In this document: one piece after another, positions 10,170 to 21,500 of the stretch
How positions within the stretch are numbered: the first letter of the stretch is position 1
How the letters are laid out: the number at the start of each line of letters is the position of its first letter
Assembly: GCA_023091735.1 (NCBI GenBank)
Contig: JALKBU010000113.1
Location: 16,598 to 80,597, forward strand
Reading direction: 5' to 3'
Length of the DNA: 64,000 bases
DNA from: Trichomonas tenax
Taxonomy: Eukaryota > Parabasalia > Trichomonadida > Trichomonadidae
Made by a program: the position numbers and the translations under genes
The notes under the pieces: model-generated
The model's input: only the letters and a program-made list of their open reading frames with translations
The model's database searches: none
Told to the model about the DNA's origin: nothing

Positions 10170-11579
10170 TTTATATTGGCACTTTTTGAATATTTTATTA
10201 CAAATTACTAAAATGGAAGTACAAATAGACTAACCTCTTTGTCCAGATCACAAAAACTTCATTTAATTTTCCAAAAACCAATTTTAAAAATTTTCATTTT
10301 TCAAATCTTCACTTAAATCAAATTTTAATTGAATATTTGCGATATACACCAAAAACTATAATGTGCTGCAGATTTCTATTTCTGAATAAGTTAAAATTCG
10401 TTGATATAAAAGAAAAATGATGAATTTATGTCTTTTTGTGATTCATTGTTTCACTTGTTTTTCAAAGTACGTATCTGCATGTGCCCTTGTAAAAGTGTCC
10501 TAAAGTTAAAGTCTATTGTATAAGAACTCAATTTTTGTGAATTTTTTCGTTTTCCGTGAAATCTGATCCGAAAAGTCTAAAAAAGTCAAAAATAAATCAG
10601 CCATTCATCAATATAATACACAAAGATTACATATATCCTGTAAAATTCGATCTTCAAATTTGTTCTAAATAATATCAAAAAGTGACCATAAATAGGGGAT
10701 TTCTCCAAAAAATTGCAGGATTTTGTAAAGCTAGGACACATAAAAGTGACGTTTGGACACTTCTGACATGTAAGGAACACATATTCAATGAATATGGTTG
10801 AAAAGTGGACACACCGTTCAATTAAATTCTATAAGATTCTTGTAAACAATAAAATTTTTAAGCAGACAAAGATTCGATGGAATCACATAAACACATCAAT
10901 TAATCGGTATTTGTTGACAAGTTTCTCGAGTTAGTCAATACTTTGATTAAGCGCTACTTGTACTCGTAAGATTATCCTTCATTTTGCATTTTTCTCGAAA
11001 AATCACATGGAATCATCTTCTTTCCCCAAAGTAACTAGACATTTTACGATTTATCACAAATTTATTATCAAACCAGCTTATTTTATTGGTTAAAAATTCA
11101 ATTCAAGATTTAGGAGATGTTATTTTCACAGCAAAATCCACCTCACATCATCCAAAATGAGATGCTCTCAGCAGATATGAGTGTCCACGAAACACCCAAA
11201 ATGTGTCACTTTTCCAAAGGGTAATTTCAAAGTTGAGCAGAGACGTTCCTAAATGTGCATAACAGTGATATTTCATCTCAGCAGGTGTCAAAATCCACTC
11301 TATCACTACTCAGATATCATGTATAAGTTGAACATTTTTTGTTCAGGATCTCCAGCTTAAGAGCATCGCTAATCCTAAAGCGAGTTAATCTTCAGCTATT
11401 ATGTAGCTGATTTATCAATTTAGTTTTCTCATTCTCTTTTCAAATCTAATTTCCTCGGAAACTGCATTCATCATCTTCAGAGAGAGTCTCATATACAAAG
11501 TACGCTTAAGATCTTTAAAAAGAATTACTACTTTATATTGTTTGCCTGAAATTGATTATACGAAAAAATAGTTTTTTAT
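10170..11579. other. 1.4-kb intergenic stretch, nothing recognised
   Basis: No coding resemblance on either strand; a 64-codon frame at 10586-10780 has no features. It separates two divergently unrelated minus-strand genes. Confidence 0.5.
10176..10187 (-). promoter_or_regulatory. AAAAAGTGCCAA element before DRC10
   Basis: On the minus strand AAAAAGTGCCAA lies 7 bases from the ATG at 10169. It resembles AAAAGTGACAAA found at the same place in front of the 54993 and 59998 genes. Confidence 0.4.
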
Positions 11580-13415
11580 TTAAATCCTGAACTTTCCTAC
11601 CCTGGATAGAATTTCGGAGGCCTTACGAAGGGCTTCGAGAGACTCTGTGCATTTCTTTCTATTCTTCGTAATCCTCGGGTCTTCCTTCATCAGTTCATCG
11701 GCGAGGCCGGAACCGTATATCTTCCTGAACAAAGTCTCACTGAGGCCCTTCCTGCTACCGTCGACGAGCATCATGACGACAGCCTTTGGAATGACGTCCA
11801 TGATCTGTGTGCGGCAGAGCTCGAAGTATCTGGAAGCGAGCTGGATGAGTTGCTGAGCTTGTTCCTTCTGGAGTGTCTTCTTGTCCTTCTTGATTGGGAT
11901 ATCTTCCTTGAGCTTCTTCTCGGCGAGGACAGCAGCACCTCTGAAGTCGTGTCTAGCTGTGTTGATGAAAATCTTCTCGTTATCCATCACATCATTAATG
12001 AATTTGACGGATGGTTCAACGCAGCCGTTAACGAGGTCTTCGACAACGTTACGGATGGCATCCTTAACTTGTGGATAGCGCTCAAGCTCTGGGAAGTTAA
12101 CGTTGGCATGAATCTGGAGAATTTCGTTGGCGACAAGGTTGATAGCCTTCATAGCCGGAGGACGGAGTTTCTCGATCTGGCGGCGAATGAGGGACTCGAA
12201 TGCCTGGTGAGAAACGTAGATTGGGACTGTAATGCCAGCCTGGTTACGAGCGAGATACATAACTTCGTTGATATCCATCTGGGTGATTGGCGGAATGTCG
12301 TGAATAGCCTTCTCATAGTAATCCTGGAAAATACGAAGAATTCTGGCACCACCCTTGACTTCGTTATCCATTTCGTTGCTAACTTTACCTTCAATGAGAT
12401 CTTCGTATCCCTGAACATATGACTGAATGATTGTGAGGATAAGCTCGCTTGCCTTCATTCGGCCATTTGCCGGATCCTCACCGTAGCGCTCAAGTTCGCG
12501 CTCCTTGTCCTGAATGAGTGTTGTAACGCGTGTCTTGAGACCTGGGATTGATTTCTTGATGTGGTCGACGAGAAGACGATTGAGTGTTGTAGAAAGGATT
12601 TTCGTTGAGCAGCGATCGAGTAAATTCTTGTAGATTGGATTGTTTTCAAAGTACTCAATTTCAGCGCGCATGGCTTCTCTCATTGGGCGCTTGTTATCGA
12701 TATCCTTCTGAGACCTGTTGATAACACCGATGTAACCAAGCTTGAGTGGATAGATTTCGTTACGCAAAACAGCGCCAGCATCAGTTCCGGCATCCATAAG
12801 GTCGATCTTTGTGATAACACCAATTGTGCGCTCACCGTTTGGATCGACTTCACGAGCGATCTTGAGGGAGTCTGAGTTGGCGAGATCCTGGTTCGCTGGT
12901 GTAACAGCAAGAATAAGCGCGTTCGGTTTTGTGATATATTGAAGAACCATTGTATGAATCATTTCGACAATGTTCGGATCTTGTCCTTCGATAGCGACCT
13001 TTGTAAGACCTGGAAGATCGACCATTGTAAGATTTGGAACTGACGAATCGCGAATTAAGAGGTTGATTGGTTGATTTGTAACGTTTTTGCCTATACCTGT
13101 TGATCTATCGGTTTCTGCTGAAATTTCATCGCGAATATCTGAAAAACGAGTGTATTTCTTTCCTGGCTGATGAAGGAATGCTGCATATTGATCATCCTCC
13201 GGATCAACGTGGACCAATTGCAGCACGAGAGGCCTACGTGTGACGATGCCTGCGCCACGTGGCAAGAAATCGCGACCAACAATTGATTCTAAGACAGATG
13301 ATTTACCAGAGGACTGGCAACCAACAACGACGATTTGCGGGAGGTCCACGAGATCTCCTTCAATTGTGTTGAAAACGTTTTGCAAATCGTTGACAATTGG
13401 AATTAAAGAGTCCAT
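11580..13415 (-). CDS. dynamin-related GTPase
   Basis: A 611-residue dynamin-family large GTPase, reading MDSLIPIVNDLQNVF at the start. It has the P-loop GCQSSGKS, the conserved switch region RRPLVLQL, DLPGLTKV (G3) and TKIDLMDAGTDA (G4). The middle/stalk domain and a C-terminal GTPase effector domain (LIQLASRYFELCRTQIMDVI to the end) follow; there is no PH or Pro-rich domain. The layout and length are those of Drp1/Vps1-type dynamins that cut membranes of hydrogenosomes, vesicles or endosomes. The frame stays open upstream to an ATG at 13499, but CCTTCATTTCG, a good Inr, directly precedes the ATG at 13415, and the family normally begins at this Met. GC content is higher than the flanks, a sign of good expression. 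Confidence 0.93.
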   Translation of the reverse strand: MDSLIPIVNDLQNVFNTIEGDLVDLPQIVVVGCQSSGKSSVLESIVGRDFLPRGAGIVTRRPLVLQLVHVDPEDDQYAAFLHQPGKKYTRFSDIRDEISAETDRSTGIGKNVTNQPINLLIRDSSVPNLTMVDLPGLTKVAIEGQDPNIVEMIHTMVLQYITKPNALILAVTPANQDLANSDSLKIAREVDPNGERTIGVITKIDLMDAGTDAGAVLRNEIYPLKLGYIGVINRSQKDIDNKRPMREAMRAEIEYFENNPIYKNLLDRCSTKILSTTLNRLLVDHIKKSIPGLKTRVTTLIQDKERELERYGEDPANGRMKASELILTIIQSYVQGYEDLIEGKVSNEMDNEVKGGARILRIFQDYYEKAIHDIPPITQMDINEVMYLARNQAGITVPIYVSHQAFESLIRRQIEKLRPPAMKAINLVANEILQIHANVNFPELERYPQVKDAIRNVVEDLVNGCVEPSVKFINDVMDNEKIFINTARHDFRGAAVLAEKKLKEDIPIKKDKKTLQKEQAQQLIQLASRYFELCRTQIMDVIPKAVVMMLVDGSRKGLSETLFRKIYGSGLADELMKEDPRITKNRKKCTESLEALRKASEILSRVGKFRI

Positions 13416-13426
13416 CGAAATGAAGG
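13416..13426 (-). promoter_or_regulatory. Inr of the dynamin gene
   Basis: CCTTCATTTCG on the minus strand directly precedes ATG 13415 and fits the trichomonad initiator. It supports the shorter start over the upstream ATGs at 13448 and 13499. Confidence 0.5.
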
Positions 13427-13499
13427 GAGCGGTTTGATTGAATGACATTATCGTCCAATAAAACCGCCTATGTTTCCCTTGAGTTTTGGATGATTTCAT

Positions 13500-13974
13500 T
13501 GATGCAAACTCTCAGGAATACTGTTGGATAGCGTATATACGAAGTTTCGCATATTTTTCATTGTGAATATTGTTATAAATCAACTTCTGTTATAGTAATC
13601 GCTATATTTCAATGCACAAATCTATATATTCCAGATATGTATAATTGTGGTTTTGTGAAATATGTACAAATAAGTAAAATTGAGCAAAAAATATTGTCAT
13701 TTTTGATATTTTCTCTTTCTATCAACTTAACATCAAGATATGTTATAAAAAACATTTTTGCCAATATATATTTTGTATATACACAGTTATATATCAAGTT
13801 TTCACACCATATTATATTCAATTTTACTTAATCCTTTTTCTATTCATATATATGCTCATCACATAGTACATGTCAATACTCACAATCGAGAAAGATGTGC
13901 TTTCATATTGATTAAAAAATTATGATATAATTTTGATAATAAGTAGGTGATTTGTGTTAATATAAAATAGTTAT
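13500..13974. other. intergenic, nothing recognised
   Basis: AT-rich; overlapping short frames on both strands lack any resemblance to known families. Confidence 0.5.
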
Positions 13975-14595
13975 TTACTTGCGCGGTGTTGGAGACTTTG
14001 GTGGTGTTACAGGAGATTTTGGTACAGAGGAATTCTGAGACTTTGGCTCATTAACTCTCATTGTGCGGCAGAGGTCTTCTTTCTGCTCTTTAGCTGTCTT
14101 GAGATCGGCTCTAGCCTTATCAAATCTGTATTGAATCTGTCTTCTAATGAATTCGTCTGTTTCTGGTTCGAGCTCTATATCAAAGAGATCGACCTCTTTG
14201 ATTTCTAAGCTCTGTTTAAAGCCAAGCTGGCAATTATCACCCTGTGATAATACAACTGTGTAGTTTGGATCCTTTTGAGAGTTTGCTTCGATGTATTTCT
14301 TTATACTCTTTTGGAAATCTCTGAAATTGATCGATAATCCTGATTGTTTCTTGAAGGAATCATTAAATGATTTTTCGTCGAATTCGGCATAATAGAAAAA
14401 GTATAAGTCAGCTTCCATTGTGACCTCAATACGGCACCTTGCACCGTCTTCATAAGAGATCATTCTCATATGGAAAGGAGCATCAGGAACAATCTGATGA
14501 TGTTCATCCTGGAATTTTAGAGGTGCGTCCTCATCAAAGATAATCTCACCACCATCTTCGAGGCTTGGGTCAATATAAGCAGAAGATCGTGACAT
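13975..14595 (-). CDS. short SAS-6-like (SAS6L) protein
   Basis: A 206-residue protein. Residues ~35-145 follow the SAS-6 N-terminal fold: a strand with FHMRMISYEDGARCRIEV, then LYFFYYAEFDEKSFNDSFKK, the signature QSGLSINFRDFQKSIKKYIE, a strand YTVVLSQ, and IKEVDLFDIELEPETDEFI. Full SAS-6 builds the centriole cartwheel and carries a coiled coil of several hundred residues. Here only a ~35-residue helix follows (DKARADLKTAKEQKEDLCR), then a Pro-rich tail PKSPVTPPKSPTPRK with three SP/TP sites. This matches SAS6L, the shorter paralogue known near flagellar basal plates and apical complexes in other protists. XRCC4-superfamily relatives such as CCDC61 are the main alternative. The ATG at 14595 is the only reasonable start. 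Confidence 0.72.
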   Translation of the reverse strand: MSRSSAYIDPSLEDGGEIIFDEDAPLKFQDEHHQIVPDAPFHMRMISYEDGARCRIEVTMEADLYFFYYAEFDEKSFNDSFKKQSGLSINFRDFQKSIKKYIEANSQKDPNYTVVLSQGDNCQLGFKQSLEIKEVDLFDIELEPETDEFIRRQIQYRFDKARADLKTAKEQKEDLCRTMRVNEPKSQNSSVPKSPVTPPKSPTPRK

Positions 14596-15169
14596 TTATG
14601 TTATTTTTATGTTTAACGATTATAATTAACAGAAATTTAAGAGACTCTCAGTTAACTGCAGATCTACATTCTACACACTATGTAGTGAATATTTTACTCA
14701 TTAGTTTTTCATTTTCCCATTTATTTAACCAAAATTCATCAAATTTATGCAACTATCAAAAAGAACATTGAAAATATATTACATTGCAAAAAATATAAAC
14801 CTGGAAAAAAGATCTTTTTATATCTCTATTTTTTAAAATGTTCAATTTTTTTTTCTTCTAATCTGCTCCTAAGCTCATAAATAAATTCTTAATTAGGGCC
14901 ATAGAATCATACCCCAATCTTTCTACAAATGATTAAAAAATATTCATTAATTTTTTGATATCATTAGAAATATACATATATTCTCAATGAAAGCATTTTA
15001 TTTATAAATGGAACATATATTATATAGAGTTTTGATAGTAGTATCAAATCAATCAAAGCATTGTATTTCTTTTCATTGGACAATCGATTCCAGCAAAAGA
15101 AAATTGCTGCCTCATGAATTTTTCCATTAATTACACACAAAGATCATGTAAATTATTGATTTTAATTAA
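14596..15169. other. intergenic, nothing recognised
   Basis: Very AT-rich upstream region of the SAS-6-like gene; no gene or structured repeat seen. Confidence 0.45.
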
Positions 15170-15660
15170 TCAAAGCCGGTGAAAGCTTTGAGTGCAGACT
15201 TAAATCTTCTCTGAATTGCTAAACTGAGATTGGATCAAATTTTAATTGTTGATCTTTGAGAGCTTCAAGCAATTTGTCGCGTGCTGATTTAAGGAGTTCA
15301 ATTTATTCCTTTCTGCAGAAGTTTTTGGAAAATTAAATCTTTCTTGCATTTAAAGAACATTGAATTTACGCCTGTTGTGTATTATTTTATATGGAATTAT
15401 GCCAAAAACATGGTTATTCTCTTCAGAAGCAGTGTCAGATGCACTAGCACCCTTATAAAGAAGTGGCTTCATGATCATGAATTAATCCATCTAACATTGA
15501 AAGACAGTTCTTAATTACTGCATCATTAATAATGTTCAGAACATTTTTTTTGATGTATTACAGAGATATCTTGAGTGCTCTTAAGAATACTAAGTTGACA
15601 CGATTGTGTCGGTTATAGGTTTTAATAGGCTCATGAAGTTGCAATGATCTCAAGCTTTAA
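15170..15660 (-). pseudogene. decayed coding region of unknown family
   Basis: Minus-strand pieces in different frames read like one former protein. In order they are LVFLRALKISL, VLNIINDAVIKNCLSMLDG, LIHDHEATSLYKGAS, SDTASEENNHVFGIIP, IHNRRKFNVL, ERFNFPKTSAERNKL, SARDKLLEALKDQQLKFDP and REDLSLHSKLSPALIN, ending at a TAA. At least four stops or frameshifts separate them. The composition is coding-like, unlike the surrounding noncoding DNA. I do not recognise the family. Confidence 0.5.
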
Positions 15661-16043
15661 ATTGACATTTCAAAATAAATTACATACTTCTAGGTAACAA
15701 TTTCATTGATGGGAATCCCATTTGAAATCAAATGATAAAGTCGAATTTCCCATGTGGTAGTAATACAAATGTTTTATTATTCATTTCAGTGTTCAACATT
15801 ATGGTATGAGATCAATCTATCACATTTTATCATTATTATGATATTGAATCAGAATTATCTTAAGAATATTATCTAATTCGTTATCCTTACATTATCTTTT
15901 TCTGGCAAATCATTTATGTTGTATTGGATTCAGTTCAATTTTCCAAGTTCATTTCACCAATAAAATCCATGCAACATTGTTAATACAAACAGCGCAAAAA
16001 AGAAGAAGATAAATTTAATAAATCATAATTTCAATTCTATCAT
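15661..16043. other. intergenic, nothing recognised
   Basis: AT-rich stretch between the decayed gene and the foldback element. Confidence 0.4.
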
Positions 16044-16226
16044 TGGACTTTATCGGAATAAAGTAGTTTAGCGGAATTAAGTACCCTTTTTCCGAATAAA
16101 CTCAATTAGGAATAACCGCCGGAATTTGTCATTGGAATAATGGAATTTATCCGATTTGCCATAAATATATGGAATTATTTCCCTATTGGAATTGAGACTT
16201 AAGTCGATATAGTCTATTGGAATAAA
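16044..16226 (+). repeat. left arm of the 16-kb foldback element
   Basis: 183 bp, reverse complement of 16525-16707 with no mismatch that I could find. Confidence 0.85.
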
Positions 16227-16524
16227 GTACCCTTTATTCTTCAAATCCGAAATAATAGGAATTGCGAATCAATATAAGGTTAAATCCATTGGTGGATAAG
16301 GGTAAAATTTTGGAAATCAAGGGGAAACTTTCTGAGCAATAATTATACAATAATCGAAAAACAGCATTTATACATCTTAGCTTTTAGCATATAAATATAT
16401 TATAATACTATGCATATCATGAATATAATAACATTATATGGACATTCCCTGGTAACAACTACAGAATGTGTTCGAAAGCAAATAACTGTTCAAAAATCCT
16501 TAAACCTTATTCCTCACCAAAAAG

Positions 16525-16707
16525 TTTATTCCAATAGACTATATCGACTTAAGTCTCAATTCCAATAGGGAAATAATTCCATATATTTATGGCAAATCGG
16601 ATAAATTCCATTATTCCAATGACAAATTCCGGCGGTTATTCCTAATTGAGTTTATTCGGAAAAAGGGTACTTAATTCCGCTAAACTACTTTATTCCGATA
16701 AAGTCCA
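16525..16707 (-). repeat. right arm of the 16-kb foldback element
   Basis: 183 bp, reverse complement of 16044-16226. Confidence 0.85.
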
Positions 16708-16861
16708 TTTTCACATCTAATGACCCGGATGTAGGAATGGCGTATTTTCAGGTTGTGACGTTTTTTAACAATGCGTTTTTATTGGATTTTTTTTTTCTGA
16801 ATTTGTTTTTGCCACAATTGAAAATGTAAGATGACACCAGAATGCATGTTTCAGTGTTTTG

Positions 16862-17872
16862 ATGCTTTTCCATAGCGACTTTGCTCCTGAAGACCTATGG
16901 GAGCAGTTTTTCGGTACATCATTTAGCGGGCAAAAATACGACCACTGCAAAAACTGCACAATCGACAAAAACAACGCCGAAATCTACATTTATTCTAGCA
17001 TCTTCTACGATCTGACATCAGGATGTGTTATAATAGAAAACGCGTCACCAAAATTTCTTCATTCATCCTGTTTCTTTGATAATTGCCGAAGAAGCAGTAA
17101 TGGTGGTGCTATATACATATGTTGCACCAGTCGAATCATCCAACATCGATTTTGTACAACAAATACTTTCGTCACAAGCGGAGATGCTTTTCATTCATAT
17201 ATTATGACATCGTCGGATTGGAACAATCTTATTATTGAGTGTTCTATCTCACAATGTTCTCAGAGCTCTCAAAGTTACATTTTTTTTTCATACTCTGGAA
17301 TTTGCGGACTTTTTTCATCAAATATTTCAAAGAATTCTGCATACCAAGCACCAGGGTTTTTCATTTCTCATGTAAAAGGGAAATGTACAACAAATTATTC
17401 AACGTTTGAAAATAATTTAGCGAATAATATTTGTTTTCTTCATGGAAATTCACTTTCAGACAATTTTTATGATTATTCATGCAATTTCGTTAATAATTCG
17501 CAAACATCATCAAGTTGGGGAATTTTTTATTCATATGCTCCTGCAGTTATCGAAAGCTGCACAATTCTTGGTCCATATGGCACAGGATCAATATTTAGCA
17601 CGCAGGGTCCGGGATATTACGAGATTCGTAAATGCAAAGTTGATGCTTTTACGACAAATATTGAAGGAGGTACCATTAACACAATAGAAGTTATCACCGC
17701 GAATGAATTGAATTCATTATCACATCTTTCCACATTTAAGTGTCAAGCGCAAATCAAATTAATATTCATAATTGAGAATCACAATAACGAAGAAACAATT
17801 GCGAACAACTATGCTTCTAAATTCATTTCATTACACGCTTTATTCAGTCATATTTTTATGAACTATTCATAA
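16862..17872 (+). CDS. trichomonad beta-helix-type surface family protein
   Basis: A 336-codon frame from ATG 16862. It contains repeated short strands with Cys and GG turns typical of the family: SSIFYDLTSGCVIIEN, CCFFDNC-like CFFDNCRRSSNGGAIYI, VTSGDAFHSYI, CSISQCSQSSQSYIFF, STFENNLANNICFLHGN and CTILGPYG. The pattern suggests a right-handed parallel beta-helix (pectate-lyase-like) as in polymorphic outer-membrane-like proteins. No signal peptide precedes it and no membrane segment follows, so it may be a truncated or unconventional member. TCAGTGTTTTG, Inr-like, begins 11 bases before the ATG. The gene starts only 155 bp from the foldback element. A fragment of a sister copy lies at 18437. 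Confidence 0.6.
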   Translation: MLFHSDFAPEDLWEQFFGTSFSGQKYDHCKNCTIDKNNAEIYIYSSIFYDLTSGCVIIENASPKFLHSSCFFDNCRRSSNGGAIYICCTSRIIQHRFCTTNTFVTSGDAFHSYIMTSSDWNNLIIECSISQCSQSSQSYIFFSYSGICGLFSSNISKNSAYQAPGFFISHVKGKCTTNYSTFENNLANNICFLHGNSLSDNFYDYSCNFVNNSQTSSSWGIFYSYAPAVIESCTILGPYGTGSIFSTQGPGYYEIRKCKVDAFTTNIEGGTINTIEVITANELNSLSHLSTFKCQAQIKLIFIIENHNNEETIANNYASKFISLHALFSHIFMNYS

Positions 17873-18063
17873 CTTTAAGCAATATTTTTGTTGCTTCATT
17901 CACTACTTTCACTATTTTTTTTCTCCATTATTCGACTATTTTTTGTTTGTTTGTTTGTTTTCTTCTCAGAATGAACATTTTTCTTACCTTAGCATTAGAA
18001 TTCTAATTGCATAATGTGGTAACTCTCAAATGCATCAAGTTCATTCTCATCTTATGTGCTTTC

Positions 18064-18420
18064 TTATAAATTGTTTCATACAAAATATGATGAAACTCCC
18101 TTTCGCCCTAGATTTTGGGCTGAAGCTTACGGGATATCATATACCGCTTTAGGCAACTCTGTTTGGGATATGCTTTTACAAAAGTGAGTTTTTTTTCCTT
18201 TTCTGTTACAGTGGGTCAAAAAAAGCCGGCCACTGGCGCGAAATCCAACAATCCCTACCAGTGAAACTTAGGGTTTGTTCCAATGTCAGATCCATATGGA
18301 AAAACCATAGTTTGGGAATATTTCAAGAATCAATTTACGTATTGGAAAAGAAACATTTTTGCCCTTGCAGCTGCACACAAGAATTTTTAAAAAATCGGGT
18401 CTCTGGCCCCAGCATATTGA
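18064..18420 (+). pseudogene. possible coding remnant, unknown
   Basis: Pieces in shifting frames look coding: ETPFRPRFWAEAYGISYTAL, then KKAGHWREIQQSLPVKL. The first resembles a helix-turn-helix, and the second faintly a Myb repeat, but neither is firm. Stops interrupt every frame. Confidence 0.25.
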
Positions 18421-18436
18421 ATTAATTTAATTTATT

Positions 18437-18540
18437 ATCTAATGGTCAGTATAACACAATAGAAGAAACAATTATGAATAGCAATGATTCATTGTTCATC
18501 TCACTACACACATTACTCAGTCATTTATTAATGAATTGAT
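18437..18540 (+). pseudogene. 3' fragment of a beta-helix family copy
   Basis: Reads NTIEETIMNSNDSLFISLHT then LLSHLLMN and a stop. It parallels the end of the 16862 protein (NNEETIANNYASKFISLHAL, FSHIFMN). It is the tail of a duplicated neighbour. Confidence 0.6.
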
Positions 18541-21500
18541 CTTAGCTGAAATCCTCATATTTTAATGTTGGGTCATGGATTCAATGGGCAACAACCATTT
18601 GGTTGGCACCAGGAAGTCACTGAAGACATCATTTGTGATGTCCTCAAGCAAGTCGTCCAGTAAACATTTATCTATGCTCTAATCTTTCGCATCTATCTTC
18701 ATTATAAATATATGATTGTCAACTTCATTTATAAATAGAATATTTTCACATCTAAACGATCTTCCATATATACTTCTAAATAGTAAGTTTTGATCTTCTT
18801 TTGTTCATGAATTCAACATAGAGTTGCATCAAGTTTATTTTTGGTTTAGGAGAGTTTAAGATCCAATGATTGGTCATTGCAATTAATGAGGAAATGGATG
18901 AAGTACTGAAGAAAGGTTTATCATAGCTAACTAACATAATTGTGGAATCCAATAGATTATAGATCCATTAGAATGTATAATGGAATAGAAGAAAGTTTAT
19001 TGTCATAAAATTTACTTCGATTTTAGGCCAATGTTACAATGCAACTGTCACAAAATCTGATTAAATGCTATACTCATGGCAGAAAGCCGAATCAAATTAT
19101 CAAGTCTTGTTATTATTAACCTTGTTTTCGACAATTTTCGATATGGCCGAAAAGCATGTGACAGTAAACTTCGAAAATTAATTTGGCAGATATGAATAGA
19201 AAGAAGTGAAGTTCATTAACACAACATGTTTGTGTCTATTTCTATTCTCTCTTTTGCAGAATACAAAAGAATAATTTTTTTGAATTAGCAAGCAAAATAT
19301 AAAGGAGAGTTTGGCTCAGATGTCTTTGCGACCTTTGGCTTCAATGGTAATAATAACGTCATCAAAGGGCAGTCAAAAAGAAACTGTCCTAAAAATGGAT
19401 TGCGAATAAATGGAGGCATCGGTACAAGATCGGCTTCTCTGATCTTGCAGACCTCTCTGATCAGATTGATGATGGATGAGCATATCTGTGGTGGTGATTG
19501 TGGAGGAGGAGAGTCAATAGTTGGCTTTGTTTATACTGTCTTCTTCTTTTCATAACAAGGTGGATAACTGATGATATGCTTCTCTAATCCTAATATCAAG
19601 GAAATTTCCAGAAATATTTTTCTCAAACATCCGAATTCTTCTCATGTCGATGTGATATATCTAAGATGTGAGCAATTGAACATTCATATTATTTCAATAT
19701 ATCATCATTCGAATATGAAATGTATCAAAATGAAATAAATTATCTCAATGCATTTGAAATTTATCTATTGAGGGACAACTTAATCTATATCCTATTCCAT
19801 TTTATCTCAATGCAAAATTCGAAAATATAATAAATGCCCTAAATTTTAAAGCCCTTCCTACCTCCCTTCCTCCCAATTTTTTCGATAAAATTTATATAGT
19901 GTATTCCATGTGGCATGGGGAATATGTCCTATTAAGGACTAAGCTTGGTGAACCTGAGTTCTCGAGATTTCAAAATTGGAAAATTATCATATATCTGATT
20001 TCAAATCTGACTTTACATGACAAATATGGCATAACGGTTAGGATCAATATTTTCATTTTTTTATAAACATCATGCATTTTATGAACATGCATTATTATTC
20101 TAGTTAATGTATGGACGCACATGCATTTACATTGTTCAGGAGCATTGTTTTCTGCCACCCAAACAGAAATAACCCAATAAATAAAATTAAATTATTGGAA
20201 GTTCATTGATGAGTTAACTGATATTTTGCTAATATTTATGTACAAAATGAAGCCTTCAATAGTTCTCGATGTCTTCTATTAATGTAATTCGAATGAAAGA
20301 AAAATTTATTCGATGTGACAATTGATCAATTTCTTGGGGATCCTATAGTATTCATAAAATAATAATTCATGACAATGTACAGAAGTACAACCAAAATGTA
20401 TTCTATGAATAGCAGAGGTAAATATAGTATCTAAACAAAAATATATTAACTTTTTGCTATCAATGAAAATATTTGGCGGATATTATTATTTTCGATTCAG
20501 ATAAGTGTGCAATTTTCAGCGAAACCAAAATACCAAACAAATAATATTATGATGAATCATTTTGTCACTTTTATATCATATGAAAAAGACGTTAATTTTT
20601 TGACATCAAGTGTTCAGCCCACAACATGGATACGCAAAGCCAATTATCGTGGGAGCTATATATCGTATCTCGATACCCAATAGATAGAAAAATCTGTAAA
20701 ATTTCTTAAATTGCCGAAATTTCATCACCAATTTACCTATCCTTCATTGATACTATCAATTAAAGTTGAGTATATTACTACACATCAATAATGCATGTAT
20801 ATATTTTTAGAAAACATCGCATATATAGTTAAAATTAGTTAAATCTAATTCGTATCTCCAAAAGTTAGGTTTCTGCAGCATTCATATTACAGCTGCAGGT
20901 TCATGTCTATACTGACACTATAACTACGAAAGATGATACAATAAAATTGACTACTAATTTTTATATATATATAATGACTAAACGAAGCTTATAAACATAT
21001 ATAAAAGTCAAAATAATTATATGTTGCTCGCTTAATAATGCAAAATTTCGATTTTTTTAAAAAATCACTATTAATTCAAATATAGTCTTGATTATGAATT
21101 TCTAACTGATTCATTACATATGTATATCTAGTAGTTAAAAGAATTTTTATGTGCGTTTAGCTGTTACACAATAGGACATAAAGATAATCCGAACTTTTTC
21201 CATCCGAGGTATAACCTTAAAGAGTAAGAAGGTATTTTAAATTTTCAACAGATGTAGGCCGTCAAATTTTTTTTCACGTTTGCAGCAAAAACGATCCACA
21301 TTCTTGTGTAGAGAACGTTCTAAGTTCTGGGACCAAGATATGTTAAAGACTACTATATGCTTAACATTTCAATGTTAAGGGAAAGAATCATATTTCAATT
21401 TCTTATGAATATATTCTCGATTAAATATTAATCTCAGATCCAGTCATTTCAATATATCACAAATCACAATCTACGTCATGAATGATCTGAATCCACACAA

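Larger units (their letters stand above)
16044..16707. mobile_element. 664-bp foldback (MITE-like) element with 183-bp inverted repeats
   Basis: Bases 16044-16226 are an apparently perfect reverse complement of 16525-16707, enclosing 298 bp of unique sequence. The ends read TGGACTTTATCGG...CCGATAAAGTCCA. The arms repeat the theme GGAATA/GGAATTA several times. No reading frame lies inside and no clear target-site duplication flanks the ends (CTATCAT on the left, TTTTCAC on the right). It could be a non-autonomous DNA transposon or the collapsed ends of a larger element; identical arms imply recent origin or active conversion. Confidence 0.8.

Noticed and set aside
11850..12422. 190-codon plus-strand frame within the dynamin gene
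   Set aside because: It lies antisense to a clear dynamin coding region; its length follows from the codon bias of the real gene.
18180..18211. Possible intron GTGAGTTTTT...CTGTTACAG
   Set aside because: Trichomonad introns have GTATGT at the 5' end and ACTAACACACAG at the 3' end. Neither is present, and the flanking frames do not join into a clean protein.
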